Of a DNA stretch of 64,000 bases, positions 56,461-64,000 are shown piece by piece (position 1 is the stretch's first letter; every line of letters starts with the position of its first letter). Origin of the DNA: Streptomyces griseorubiginosus (lineage in GTDB: Bacteria; Actinomycetota; Actinomycetes; Streptomycetales; Streptomycetaceae). The notes under the pieces are model-generated. The model ran no database searches. It was not told the DNA's origin and saw only the letters and a list, made by a program, of their open reading frames with translations. The stretch lies in NCBI RefSeq assembly GCF_001514195.1, contig NZ_KQ948745.1:186001-250000 (forward strand), in the 5' to 3' direction. Both the position numbers and the translations under genes were made by a program.

Positions 56461-56970
56461 ATGAACACGGCACCCGCCCCCGATGACAAGCCCCAGTGGC
56501 TCGACGACGAAGAGCAGCGCATCTGGCGCTCGTACGTGCACGCCACCACCCTTCTCGAGGATCACCTCGACCGCCAGCTCCAGCGGGACGCCGGCATGCC
56601 GCACATCTACTACGGGCTGCTCGTGGGACTCGCCGAGGCCCCGCAGCGGCGGCTGCGGATGACCGAGCTGGCCATGAGGGCGAAGATCACCCGCTCCCGG
56701 CTCTCGCACGCGATCGCCCGCCTGGAGCGCAACGGCTGGGTGCGCCGTGAGGACTGCACCGACGACAAGCGCGGCCAGTTCGCGGTGCTCACCGACCCGG
56801 GCCTGGAGATGCTCCGGGACGCCGCGCCGGGCCATGTGCGGGCCGTGCGAGGCGCCGTCTTCGACCGGCTCACCCCGGAACAGCAGAAGTCCCTCGGCGA
56901 GATCATGCAGATCGTCGCCGAGGGACTCCAGCCCAACGAAGCGGGTGCGGATCTGCCCTGGCTCCGCTGA
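56461..56970 (+). CDS. MarR family regulator
   Basis: 169-aa winged-helix protein. Recognition helix region R-M-T-E-L-A-M-R-A-K-I-T-R-S-R-L-S-H-A-I near residues 61-80 and wing R-R-E-D-C-T-D-D-K-R-G-Q-F-A-V. Likely controls the divergent dioxygenase gene. ATG 56461. It is convergent with the DHA2 transporter. Confidence 0.9.
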   Translation: MNTAPAPDDKPQWLDDEEQRIWRSYVHATTLLEDHLDRQLQRDAGMPHIYYGLLVGLAEAPQRRLRMTELAMRAKITRSRLSHAIARLERNGWVRREDCTDDKRGQFAVLTDPGLEMLRDAAPGHVRAVRGAVFDRLTPEQQKSLGEIMQIVAEGLQPNEAGADLPWLR

Positions 56971-57064
56971 GCCAGGGCAGGTCCTTGGTGGTCGTGCGTG
57001 CGGAGCGTCCCCATCTCCGTACGCACGACGGGCCCGAAGGGGTACGACCGGACGGTCGTGGTCG

Positions 57065-58603
57065 TCAGTGGGCGACGACCGGGACCGCCAGCTCCTCCTC
57101 CGCGCCCTCGCCGGAGGCCACCGGGGTGGTGTCCGGACGGCCGGCGTTGACCAGGGTCACCACGATCACCGCGGCGAGCGCCAGCATGCCGACGGCGAAC
57201 CAGATCGCGTTGGTGTAGCCGTGCACCTGGCCCTCCAGCGCCACCAGCTGCTGCTGGGACTTGGAGGCCGCGGAACCCATGTGGTCCTTGATGTACGCGG
57301 TCGTCGCCGAGGCGGCGATCGTGTTCAGCAGGGCGGTACCGATCGCGCCGCCCACCTGCTGCGAGGTGTTGACCATCGCGGAGGCGACACCGGCGTCACG
57401 CGGCTCGACGCCCAGGGTGGCCAGGGACATGGCCGGCATGAACGCCGTACCCATGCCGAGGCCGAGCAGCAGCATCGCGGGCAGGATGATCGAGGCGTAC
57501 GACGAGCCGATCTCCAGCTGGGTCATCAGCAGCATGCCGACCGCGGCGACCAGGAAGCCGGGGCCCATCAGCAGGCGGGCCGGCAGCCGGGTCATCAGAC
57601 GGGTGCCGATCTGGGTCGAGCCGACCATCATGCCGACGATCATCGGCATGAAGGCGAAGCCGGTCTTGATCGGCGAGAAGCCCTTCACGATCTGGAGGTA
57701 GTAGGTGAGGAACAGGAAGGTGCCGAACATCGCGATGATCGCGATGCCGAGCGAGAGGTAGATGCCACCGCGGTTGCGGTCGGTGATCACGCGCAGCGGC
57801 AGCAGCGGGGCCTTGACCTTGGCCTCGGTGACGACGAAGGCGATCAGCAGGACGGCCGACGCGACGAACATCGAGACGGTCACGGTGTCGCCCCAGCCGT
57901 CGGACTCGGCGCGGGTGAAGCCGTAGACCAGCGCGACCAGGCCCAGGGTGGACAGCAGGACGCCGGGGATGTCGAGCGGGTTGCGGTTGCGGCCGCCCTC
58001 CGGCTCACGGATGACGAAGTACGCGCCGAGCGCGGCGACGATCGCGAACGGGATGTTCACGAAGAAGGTCCAGCGCCAGTCCATGTACTCGGTCAGCACA
58101 CCGCCGAGGATGAAGCCCACGGCACCGCCACCACCGGCGATGGCACCGTAGATACCGAAGGCCTTGGCGCGCTCCTTGGCGTCCGTGAACATCACGGCGA
58201 GCAGGGAGAGCGCGGCGGGCGCGAGCAGCGCGCCGAAGACGCCCTGGAGGGCGCGGGCGCCGAACATCATGGCGCCGGAGGTGGCGGCACCGCCGAGCGC
58301 GGAGGCCGCGGCGAAGCCGACCAGGCCGACGACGAAGGCGCGCTTGCGGCCCCACAGGTCCGCTATGCGGCCGCCGAAGAGCAGGAGCCCGCCGAAGGCG
58401 AGGGCGTAGGCCGTGACGACCCACTGCCGGTTGCCGTCGGAGATGCCGAGGTCGGTCTGGGCGGAGGGCAGGGCGATGTTCACGATGGTCGCGTCGAGCA
58501 CGACCATCAGCTGGGCGAGCGCGATGAAGACGAGCGCTTTCCAGCGGTTGGCGTCACCGGTCGGTGCCGGTGCGTCGGGAGCCTTTGCGGCTGTTTCAGA
58601 CAT
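57065..58603 (-). CDS. DHA2-family (EmrB/QacA) drug exporter
   Basis: 512-aa transporter with 14 helices. Motif D1 is L-D-A-T-I-V-N-I-A-L-P near residue 32, and motif A is F-G-G-R-I-A-D-L-W-G-R-K-R. ATG 58603 (M-S-E-T-A-A-K) has only a weak ribosome site; a GTG at 58615 would add four residues. It follows a TetR gene on the same strand by 86 bp, and both are probably controlled by that TetR protein. Confidence 0.9.
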   Translation of the reverse strand: MSETAAKAPDAPAPTGDANRWKALVFIALAQLMVVLDATIVNIALPSAQTDLGISDGNRQWVVTAYALAFGGLLLFGGRIADLWGRKRAFVVGLVGFAAASALGGAATSGAMMFGARALQGVFGALLAPAALSLLAVMFTDAKERAKAFGIYGAIAGGGGAVGFILGGVLTEYMDWRWTFFVNIPFAIVAALGAYFVIREPEGGRNRNPLDIPGVLLSTLGLVALVYGFTRAESDGWGDTVTVSMFVASAVLLIAFVVTEAKVKAPLLPLRVITDRNRGGIYLSLGIAIIAMFGTFLFLTYYLQIVKGFSPIKTGFAFMPMIVGMMVGSTQIGTRLMTRLPARLLMGPGFLVAAVGMLLMTQLEIGSSYASIILPAMLLLGLGMGTAFMPAMSLATLGVEPRDAGVASAMVNTSQQVGGAIGTALLNTIAASATTAYIKDHMGSAASKSQQQLVALEGQVHGYTNAIWFAVGMLALAAVIVVTLVNAGRPDTTPVASGEGAEEELAVPVVAH

Positions 58604-58689
58604 GGGGGTACCCACTTCGGGACTTCGGTGCGGAAAAAGGGAACGAAAAGCTGCTGTTGGAGACTGCTGCGCTGCTCGGAACTAATCGG

Positions 58690-59334
58690 TCAGGACTGGC
58701 GGAGGCCCTCCATCGTCACGGCCGTGCCCGGGAGCTCGGACCGGGCCGGGGCCCGCAGTCCGTCCAGGAACAGCTGAAGAGTGCGGTGCACGAACCCGTC
58801 GAGCGTGAGGCAGGCGGTACCGGCCGGGGGCCGGGACAACTGGGCCACGGCGACCATCAGGTCACCGACGCCCACGTCCGCACGGAGCTGACCGGCCGCC
58901 CTGGCCCGGTCCATGAGCTGCTCGACGAGCTGCTCGATCCGTTCACGGGACGCTTCCAGGTCGGGGTGGTGCTGGTCGAAGGCGCCCTGGACCATCGGGC
59001 ACAGAGCGGAGATCCGCTCGTCCGCGGAGGCGTGCACGAAACGCTCCAGCGCGCCGAAGGCGTCCCCCGTCTCGGCGAGCGACTGCTCCGCCGCCTCGGA
59101 CGTGCGGTCCAGGACGGAGCAGACGACCTCGCGGACGAGGGCGTCACGGTCGGGGAAGTTGCGGTACAGCGTGGCATTGCCGACGCCGGCCCGGCGGGCG
59201 ATGTCGTCGAGCGGCACATCCGGGCCGAACTCGGTGAACATCTCCCGGGCGGCGCTGACGATCCGCTCGCGGTTGCGCAGGGCGTCGGCGCGGGGCCGGG
59301 TCACCTTGCGCGGTGCGGTCGTCGTGGCGGTCAC
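58690..59334 (-). CDS. TetR family repressor of the adjacent exporter
   Basis: 214-aa protein. HTH ~26-65: V-P-L-D-D-I-A-R-R-A-G-V-G-N-A-T-L-Y-R-N-F. GTG start. The C-terminal domain has many hydrophobic residues for a ligand pocket (S-A-L-C-P-M-V-Q-G-A-F). First gene of the pair with the DHA2 exporter. Two conserved palindromes lie 35-89 bp upstream. Confidence 0.9.
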   Translation of the reverse strand: MTATTTAPRKVTRPRADALRNRERIVSAAREMFTEFGPDVPLDDIARRAGVGNATLYRNFPDRDALVREVVCSVLDRTSEAAEQSLAETGDAFGALERFVHASADERISALCPMVQGAFDQHHPDLEASRERIEQLVEQLMDRARAAGQLRADVGVGDLMVAVAQLSRPPAGTACLTLDGFVHRTLQLFLDGLRAPARSELPGTAVTMEGLRQS

Positions 59335-59368
59335 GGTGTACTCCCCTCAGGTCTGGTTTCCGCGATCC

Positions 59369-59423
59369 GGGGACAGGGTCCCCGTTTCGCTCGGACACAG
59401 GTCTAAACGGGGAGACGCTCCCC
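59369..59423. promoter_or_regulatory. Two AAACGGGGA-N5-TCCCC palindromes upstream of the TetR/exporter operon
   Basis: GGGGAC-AGG-GTCCCC-GTTT (59369-59387) reads AAACGGGGACCCTGTCCCC on the minus strand. AAAC-GGGGAG-ACG-CTCCCC (59405-59423) is the same pattern on the plus strand. The match at the flanking AAAC argues for a specific regulator, most simply the adjacent TetR. Confidence 0.65.
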
Positions 59424-59452
59424 GGTTATTTCGGGTTGAGGAGAAAACATGT

Positions 59453-59468
59453 TGTGACCTGAGTCACA
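59453..59468. promoter_or_regulatory. CRP-type site TGTGA-CCTGAG-TCACA
   Basis: A perfect match to TGTGA-N6-TCACA. It lies 121 bp before the M6 protease start and 119 bp before the TetR start. Streptomyces Crp recognises GTGA-N6-TCAC-type sites. Binding not shown. Confidence 0.5.
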
Positions 59469-59588
59469 CCGTTTCCGGTACCCACGTTCGGTCTCCTCCA
59501 GCGCGCGCCCACCCCTGCCCCGGCAGAGGGTGATCGAAAAGGTGCAGCCTTCCGACCAGCGGCTGCCGCGCTCCGAAGGGTGCCCCGC

Positions 59589-60869
59589 ATGCCGTGGACC
59601 AGCCGTCGCATACGCCCGCGCCGGGTCGCCGCCCTCGTGTCCGTGACGGCACTGACCCTCGCGGTCAGCACCTCCGCCGGCAGCGGGCCGCTCACCGCGA
59701 AGGCCCCCACCGCGGCCGGTCCCGTCGCCCTGGCCCGCTCCGACTCCCACGGCGCCTGCCTGATCAACGGCGGCCCGACCGTCCAGATGTCCGAGGGCCT
59801 GCCCACCCCCAACGGCTACTCCCGCTCCACCGGCACGGTCCGCGCGCTGACCCTGATGGTCGACTTCTCCGACGCACCCGGCTCCGGCCCCGCGCTGAGC
59901 CGCTTCCGGGAGTTCTTCCCGCAGACCCAGGAGTGGTTCCGCACCAGCTCCTACGGCCGTCTCGACTACCGCCCCGAGACCCCGATCCCCGACTGGCTGC
60001 GCATGCCGAGGTCCTTCCGGTCCTACGGCATAGAGCGCGGCGCCCCCTTCGACCCCGGCTACCGGCGGCTGGTCCAGGACATCGTGGCCGCCGCCGACCC
60101 CAGGGTGGACTTCCGGGCGTACGACTTCCTGAACGTCCTGGTGACCCCGAACGCGGGCCCGTCCGCCCTCGACACGGTCCTGTCGGTGACCTTCGCCGGC
60201 AACACCGACGCCCCGGTCGCCGACGGGGTGCCCGTCGCCAACGCCTCCTTCGTGTACTCCCGCCAGGACGACGGCTCCGGCTCCTACCCGCAGACCGGCT
60301 ACCGGGTGCTGCCGCACGAGAACGGCCATGTCTTCGGGCTGCCCGACCTGTACACCCAGGCGGGCGGGGGCGCGGTCGGCCACTGGGACATCATGAGCGA
60401 GGACTGGGGGGCCGACAACGACCTGCTCGGCTGGCACAAGTGGAAGCTGGGCTGGCTGGACGCGGCTCAGGTCGACTGTGTCACCGAGCGCGGCACCACG
60501 CAGTACACGCTGACCCCGCTGGCCCGGCCGGGCCTCGGCACGAAGCTCCTCTTCGTCCCCCTCAGCCGCCGCACCGGTTACGCCGTCGAACTGCGCACCC
60601 ACGAGGGCAACGACGAGTCGGTGTGCCGGCCGGGCGTGCTGGTCTACCGCGTCGACGCGAACGTGGACACCGGGCGCGGCCCGGTCCGGGTCTACGACTC
60701 CCACCCCGACAGTGGCGGCTGCACCCGCAGCCCCAACGTCCACGCGGAACTGTCGGACGCCCCGTTCACCACCGGCGAGGAGTTCCGGGATCCGCGCAGG
60801 GGGGTCCGGGTGCGGGTGGAGGGGGTGGACGAGGAGGGGAACGTCCGGGTCGGGGTCACCCGGGGGTAG
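59589..60869 (+). CDS. Secreted M6-family metalloprotease
   Basis: 426-aa exported protease. Signal peptide at ~1-30 (R-R-I-R-P-R-R-V-A-A-L-V-S-V-T-A-L-T-L-A), then the M6 (immune-inhibitor A-like) domain. The zinc site is H-E-N-G-H-V-F-G-L-P-D near residue 240 in L-P-H-E-N-G-H. ATG 59589 has GAAGGG eight bases upstream; an in-frame GTG at 59580 is less likely. Substrate proteins are unknown. Confidence 0.88.
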   Translation: MPWTSRRIRPRRVAALVSVTALTLAVSTSAGSGPLTAKAPTAAGPVALARSDSHGACLINGGPTVQMSEGLPTPNGYSRSTGTVRALTLMVDFSDAPGSGPALSRFREFFPQTQEWFRTSSYGRLDYRPETPIPDWLRMPRSFRSYGIERGAPFDPGYRRLVQDIVAAADPRVDFRAYDFLNVLVTPNAGPSALDTVLSVTFAGNTDAPVADGVPVANASFVYSRQDDGSGSYPQTGYRVLPHENGHVFGLPDLYTQAGGGAVGHWDIMSEDWGADNDLLGWHKWKLGWLDAAQVDCVTERGTTQYTLTPLARPGLGTKLLFVPLSRRTGYAVELRTHEGNDESVCRPGVLVYRVDANVDTGRGPVRVYDSHPDSGGCTRSPNVHAELSDAPFTTGEEFRDPRRGVRVRVEGVDEEGNVRVGVTRG

Positions 60870-60958
60870 GGAGGGGATGGGCAGGGGGTGGGGTGCGGCT
60901 GGGGTGCGGCTGGGGCGGACTACCGTAGGCGTGCCCCGATCGCCGTACCGGAGAACCG

Positions 60959-62545
60959 ATGCCCGCTGAGACGCCCCCTTCACCGGAGGCACCGGAGTCC
61001 GCCGTACCGGCCGAGGCGGTCGCACCGCTGATCAGGGGGGTCAGGGTGCTGCGGGAGCTGACCGAGGCGGGCGGGACGCTGAGCCTGAGCGGGCTGGAGC
61101 GGGCGACGGGCCTGGCGCGTTCCACGGTCGACCGGATCACGTCGACGCTGGCCCGCATGGGATACGTCCGCCTCGACGGCCGGGACGCGGTGGCGACCCC
61201 CCGGCTCATGGAACTCGGCAACGCCTATCTCGCCGCCCTGCGGCTGCCCGACCTGCTCTCCGCACGGGCCGACGCCCTCGCCGACGCGCTGGACGAGTCG
61301 GTGTCCCTTGCGGTCGCCGACCGGGACGGCATCCGCTTCATCCACCAGGCCACCCGCCGCCGCGCGATGTCCCTCAGCTTCCGCATCGGCGACCTGCTCC
61401 CCGCCGAACGCACCGCGCCGGGGCCCCTGTTCGCCGCCGAGTGGACCGACGCCGAGTGGCGGGCCTGGCGGGAGCGCCGGGCGACGGACCCGGAGAACCG
61501 GCACTTCACGGCCGTACCCCCGCGGGAACTGCCCTTCCCGGACGCGGAGTTCGAGCAGCGGGCGGAAGCGGCGGGGCGCGACGGCTGGGCGCTGGACGAC
61601 CAGTTGATCGAACCGGGCCTGGTGGCGGTCTCCGTACCGGTACGGGACCCGCGCACGGGCCGGATCGCCTGCGTGGCGAACGTCGTCAGCCACACCAGCC
61701 GGCACACGGCGACCGACCTGCGCGACACGCTGCTGCCGCGGCTGCGGGCGACGGTGGCCGAGATGGAGCACGAGCTGGCGACCGCGCCCGGCCCGGACCC
61801 CGGGCCGCCCCCCTCCGACCTGGCCTCCTGGATCGGCGCGTCCAAGCACGAACTGGGCCGGGAGTTCATCGAGTCCCTCGCGCGCGGCCTGACGGTCCTG
61901 ACCGCCTTCGGCGAAGGCAGGGCCGCATTGACCCTGACGGACGTGGCACGGGCGACCGGCCTGGCCCGGGCGACCGCCCGACGGGCCCTGATCACCTACG
62001 AACACCTGGGCCTGGTCCGCCAGCACCCGGAGTCCCGCACCTTCACCCTCACCCCGCGGGTCCTGTCCCTGGGCTTCCCGCCCCTGTCCCGTACGACCCT
62101 CCCCCGCATCGCGGCCCCGCACCTGGCGGACCTCTCGGCCCGGGTCCGGGAGTCGACGGCGCTGGCGATCCTGGTCTCCCGGGGACCGGACGCGGAGATC
62201 CAGTACACGGCACGGGCAGTATCCCCGCGAATCATGGGCGTGGACATCCGGGTCGGCACCCGGCTGCCGGCCGCGGCGACCTCGCTGGGCCGGGTGCTGC
62301 TGGCGGAGAACCAATCCCACGCCCTGCTGGACGAGGAGTGGGAGGACGGTCTGCGCACGCTCGCCGTCCCGCTGCACGACCGCAGGGGCCGGGCGATCGC
62401 CGCCGTGGGCGTGGCCCTGCACGCGGCGGGCCGCACGGCGACGGAGTGCGTCGACGAACTCCTCCCCGAACTGCGCCGGACGGCGTCCCGCATCGAGGAC
62501 GAACTGCGGGCGGCGGGGCGGTTCACCCGGGTACCGCTGCTGTGA
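60959..62545 (+). CDS. Double IclR-type transcriptional regulator
   Basis: 528-aa regulator made of two IclR units. The first helix-turn-helix is at residues ~25-80 (L-S-L-S-G-L-E-R-A-T-G-L-A-R-S-T-V-D-R) with an effector domain to ~255. The second helix-turn-helix is at ~285-345 (L-T-D-V-A-R-A-T-G-L-A-R-A-T-A-R-R-A) and a second effector domain runs to the end. The halves are about 25-30% alike by eye. Members of this arrangement control aromatic-acid catabolism (PcaR/PobR lineage), but no such genes are near. ATG 60959. Confidence 0.88.
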   Translation: MPAETPPSPEAPESAVPAEAVAPLIRGVRVLRELTEAGGTLSLSGLERATGLARSTVDRITSTLARMGYVRLDGRDAVATPRLMELGNAYLAALRLPDLLSARADALADALDESVSLAVADRDGIRFIHQATRRRAMSLSFRIGDLLPAERTAPGPLFAAEWTDAEWRAWRERRATDPENRHFTAVPPRELPFPDAEFEQRAEAAGRDGWALDDQLIEPGLVAVSVPVRDPRTGRIACVANVVSHTSRHTATDLRDTLLPRLRATVAEMEHELATAPGPDPGPPPSDLASWIGASKHELGREFIESLARGLTVLTAFGEGRAALTLTDVARATGLARATARRALITYEHLGLVRQHPESRTFTLTPRVLSLGFPPLSRTTLPRIAAPHLADLSARVRESTALAILVSRGPDAEIQYTARAVSPRIMGVDIRVGTRLPAAATSLGRVLLAENQSHALLDEEWEDGLRTLAVPLHDRRGRAIAAVGVALHAAGRTATECVDELLPELRRTASRIEDELRAAGRFTRVPLL

Positions 62546-62605
62546 CGCACCGGAACCGGGAAGAACACCGACGCCTCGATCGGCTACCCTGTCTGACGTT
62601 GGCTC

Positions 62606-62681
62606 GCCTTCGTAGCTCAGGGGATAGAGCACGGCTCTCCTAAAGCCGGTGTCGCAGGTTCGAATCCTGCCGGGGGCACCA
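62606..62681 (+). tRNA. tRNA-Arg (anticodon CCT)
   Basis: Cloverleaf: acceptor GCCTTCG with CGGGGGC, D-stem GCTC...GAGC, anticodon stem CGGCT-CTCCTAA-AGCCG with CCT at 34-36, T-arm GCAGGTTCGAATCCTGC. Discriminator A, and CCA is encoded (62679-62681). It reads the AGG codon. The 3' ends of such tRNA genes are common integration sites, but no element is integrated here. Confidence 0.95.
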
Positions 62682-62685
62682 GTGC

Positions 62686-62717
62686 AAGGCCCCGGACCGA
62701 TCTCGGTCCGGGGCCTT
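62686..62717 (+). terminator. Intrinsic terminator after tRNA-Arg
   Basis: AAGGCCCCGGACCGA and its complement (15-bp arms) around TC, ending in a short T-run. Located five bases after the encoded CCA. Confidence 0.9.
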
Positions 62718-62924
62718 TTGACATCCAGTTGCTTCGGCCCGGACTCGTCCAGGCAGGTCCACCAGGGCCGGACGGCTCGACCTGTCAGGCCGAGGGAGTC
62801 GCTCAGGGCTGCGCCTACCGTCGCGCGGAGAGCAGATTGCCATCGCGGAGGTACGACGATGGCCGGCACCGAGTCCTGACCCCTGAGGCGCGCCCGCCGT
62901 CGGCAGCCGTCACGCGGGGTGCCT
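62718..62924. other. Spacer after tRNA-Arg, nothing recognised
   Basis: About 200 bp with no supported coding frame. It contains a short ATG-Gly-Thr frame of five codons and scattered G/C-rich runs. No direct repeat of the tRNA 3' end, integrase fragment or other attachment remnant is visible. Confidence 0.5.
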
Positions 62925-63311
62925 TCAGCGGGCTACGGACGCGCAGCGCACGCAGGTTTTCGCCGCCGGGCGAACTTCGAGGCGTTCCGTGGGGATCGGC
63001 TCACCGCATTGCTCGCAGCGTCCGTAGTCGCCTCTCTCCAACCGTTCCAGGGCGCGGTCGAGATCGTTCAGATGCTCGCGCGTCTGGGACAGCAGGGCGG
63101 CGACGTGCGCCCGCTCGAAGGCCGTACTCGCGCCCTCCGGATCGTGCTCGTCGTCAATGGCCACCAGTGCGTTCGCCTCGACGATCCCTTCGAACTCGCG
63201 GCTGAGGGCGGATATCTGCTGCAGCGTGCCGACACGGTCGGCCGCGAGCAACGCCCGCATCGACTCACCCTGGGGTGCGGCGAAACCGGCATTGGCGCTT
63301 TGATCGCTCAT
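62925..63311 (-). CDS. DksA/TraR-type C4 zinc-finger protein
   Basis: 128-aa protein. A coiled-coil helical region (L-N-D-L-D-R-A-L-E-R-L-E-R-G-D-Y) precedes the zinc finger C-E-Q-C-G-E-P-I-P...C-V-R-C (Cys pairs ~17 residues apart) at about residues 100-125. This is the DksA/TraR/YbiI fold. Many Streptomyces members are RNA polymerase-binding or general stress proteins. Start ATG 63311. It probably belongs with the phosphatase gene upstream on the same strand. Confidence 0.88.
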   Translation of the reverse strand: MSDQSANAGFAAPQGESMRALLAADRVGTLQQISALSREFEGIVEANALVAIDDEHDPEGASTAFERAHVAALLSQTREHLNDLDRALERLERGDYGRCEQCGEPIPTERLEVRPAAKTCVRCASVAR

Positions 63312-63449
63312 ATCGGAAGAAACCTCACTGTCTTGCGCCGAATTCCCGGGTATCACGAGGATCTGGTCGGCCTGGAGGTGGTGTCGCCGGGCTCGGAGAC
63401 CACCGGCCCAGGCGGGACGGAGATGTCTTCACCGGCGTCACCGGCGTCC

Positions 63450-64000
63450 TCAAAACAGTGGCGCCGTTCCCGGTACCGATCCACCTGGGGCAGGTGTGAC
63501 CAGGTCCTCGTTCAGGTGAGGTGCGGCCGGTTTGCGGAGCAGGAGCAGTGCCGCGTCGTCGTGCAGCCGGCCACCCACATACGCCAGTAGTTCTTCGTGA
63601 AGCGCGGTGAGAGTGCCGGCCGGCTCGTCGGACACGTGGCGGGCCAGCCCTTCGGCGAGCGGGTAGAACTCACGGACCTGGTTGCGGGCCTCGGTGACCC
63701 CGTCGGTGTAGAGCAGCAGTTGGTCCCCGTCGGCGAAGGGCAGCACCTGGAGGCTCGGGATCTCGTCCGTGAGGGTACGCAGCCCGAGGGGCGGGGCCGG
63801 ACGGTCGGGCTCCACCGTCACGACGGTGCCGGATTCACGCACCAGCAGCGGGGGCGCATGCCCGCAGTTGACCACTTCCAGCTGGCCTGCCCGCGGGTAC
63901 CCGACGACCACGGCGGTGACGAAGTCGTCGGCACCGAGGTTGCGCGCCAGGCTCCGCTCGATCCTGCCGACGACGGCGAAGAGATCGGGCTCGTCGTACG
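63450..64000 (-). CDS. PP2C/SpoIIE-type serine phosphatase, 5' part outside the window
   Basis: The 3' end of a phosphatase reads continuously from the right edge (Y-D-E-P-D-L-F-A-V-V-G-R-I-E-R-S-L-A-R-N-L-G-A-D-D-F) to its stop at 63450. Typical SpoIIE/RsbU motifs remain: N-C-G-H-A-P-P-L-L, D-G-D-Q-L-L-L-Y-T-D-G-V-T-E-A-R and H-D-D-A-A-L-L-L-L-R, the Asp-rich ends of the manganese site. Upstream sensory domains are not visible. Likely part of a partner-switching (anti-anti-sigma) pathway. The GTG at 63911 is internal. Confidence 0.88.
   Translation of the reverse strand, partial: YDEPDLFAVVGRIERSLARNLGADDFVTAVVVGYPRAGQLEVVNCGHAPPLLVRESGTVVTVEPDRPAPPLGLRTLTDEIPSLQVLPFADGDQLLLYTDGVTEARNQVREFYPLAEGLARHVSDEPAGTLTALHEELLAYVGGRLHDDAALLLLRKPAAPHLNEDLVTPAPGGSVPGTAPLF

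Noticed and set aside
62606..62924. Integrated element or att site at tRNA-Arg
   Set aside because: The tRNA is intact with its own terminator. There is no direct repeat of its 3' end, no integrase and no change in base composition downstream.

Overview
The window is high-GC, gene-dense actinobacterial DNA and almost certainly Streptomyces. Evidence: strong third-position G/C, frequent GTG and TTG starts, 4-bp ATGA/GTGA stop-start overlaps, a tricorn protease, an HrdD-type sigma factor, a SepX-like division protein and a single rare TTA codon. The order galU - moeA/glp - moaC - mog - rimJ - sepX on one side and mscL ... fru operon ... hrdD on the other matches, from memory, the S. coelicolor chromosome core near SCO3177-SCO3202. 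I see no phage, transposase, integrase, plasmid or CRISPR sequence. This is chromosomal backbone.

Layout. 1-5.2 kb: a CbiMN-Q-O energy-coupling-factor metal uptake operon behind a Nur-like box, an OhrR/Ohr peroxide pair, a serine hydrolase and a DUF1876 protein. 5.3-13.3 kb: an ABC exporter co-transcribed with a secreted beta-propeller phosphoesterase, an EamA exporter, a YbaK deacylase, a GNAT and a TetR regulator. 13.4-16.7 kb: tricorn protease. 17-21.3 kb: a Baeyer-Villiger-type monooxygenase, hydrolase and SDR operon divergent from a MerR regulator. 21.4-29.5 kb: exonuclease III, acetyltransferases, tRNA-Ala(CGC), and the sepX/rimJ/mog/moaC/glp/galU block, which links cell division, molybdenum cofactor synthesis and UDP-glucose supply. 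29.5-44.5 kb: penicillin acylase, cation/proton antiporter, MFS, a CIRCE-preceded FmdB protein, MTA phosphorylase, MscL, LtrA, a P1 peptidase, an L,D-transpeptidase and a TTA-containing internally duplicated protein. 44.6-48.8 kb: fruR-fruK-(small ORF)-fruA fructose PTS operon with a triple-repeat operator. 48.9-59.3 kb: two DHA2 drug exporters with their regulators, DUF1772/TetR, a TetR beside hrdD, hrdD itself behind a sigma-R-type promoter, and a dioxygenase/MarR pair. 59.5-64 kb: secreted M6 protease, a double IclR regulator, tRNA-Arg(CCT), a DksA/TraR zinc-finger protein and the 3' part of a PP2C/SpoIIE phosphatase that runs off the right edge.

No classical defence or biosynthetic island is present. 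The most unusual recurring signal is short tandem repeats at the 3' ends of genes. In five intergenic places a 3'-terminal piece of a gene, usually including its stop codon, is tandemly repeated into the intergenic space; the clearest is seven ~29-bp units filling 41076-41278 between two convergent stops. Other points: a probable CTG start for rimJ coupled to mog by a CTGA overlap, an unrecognised 71-codon frame joined by ATGA to both fruK and fruA, a CIRCE element in front of fmdB, a perfect sigma-R promoter in front of hrdD, and a 528-residue regulator made of two IclR units.
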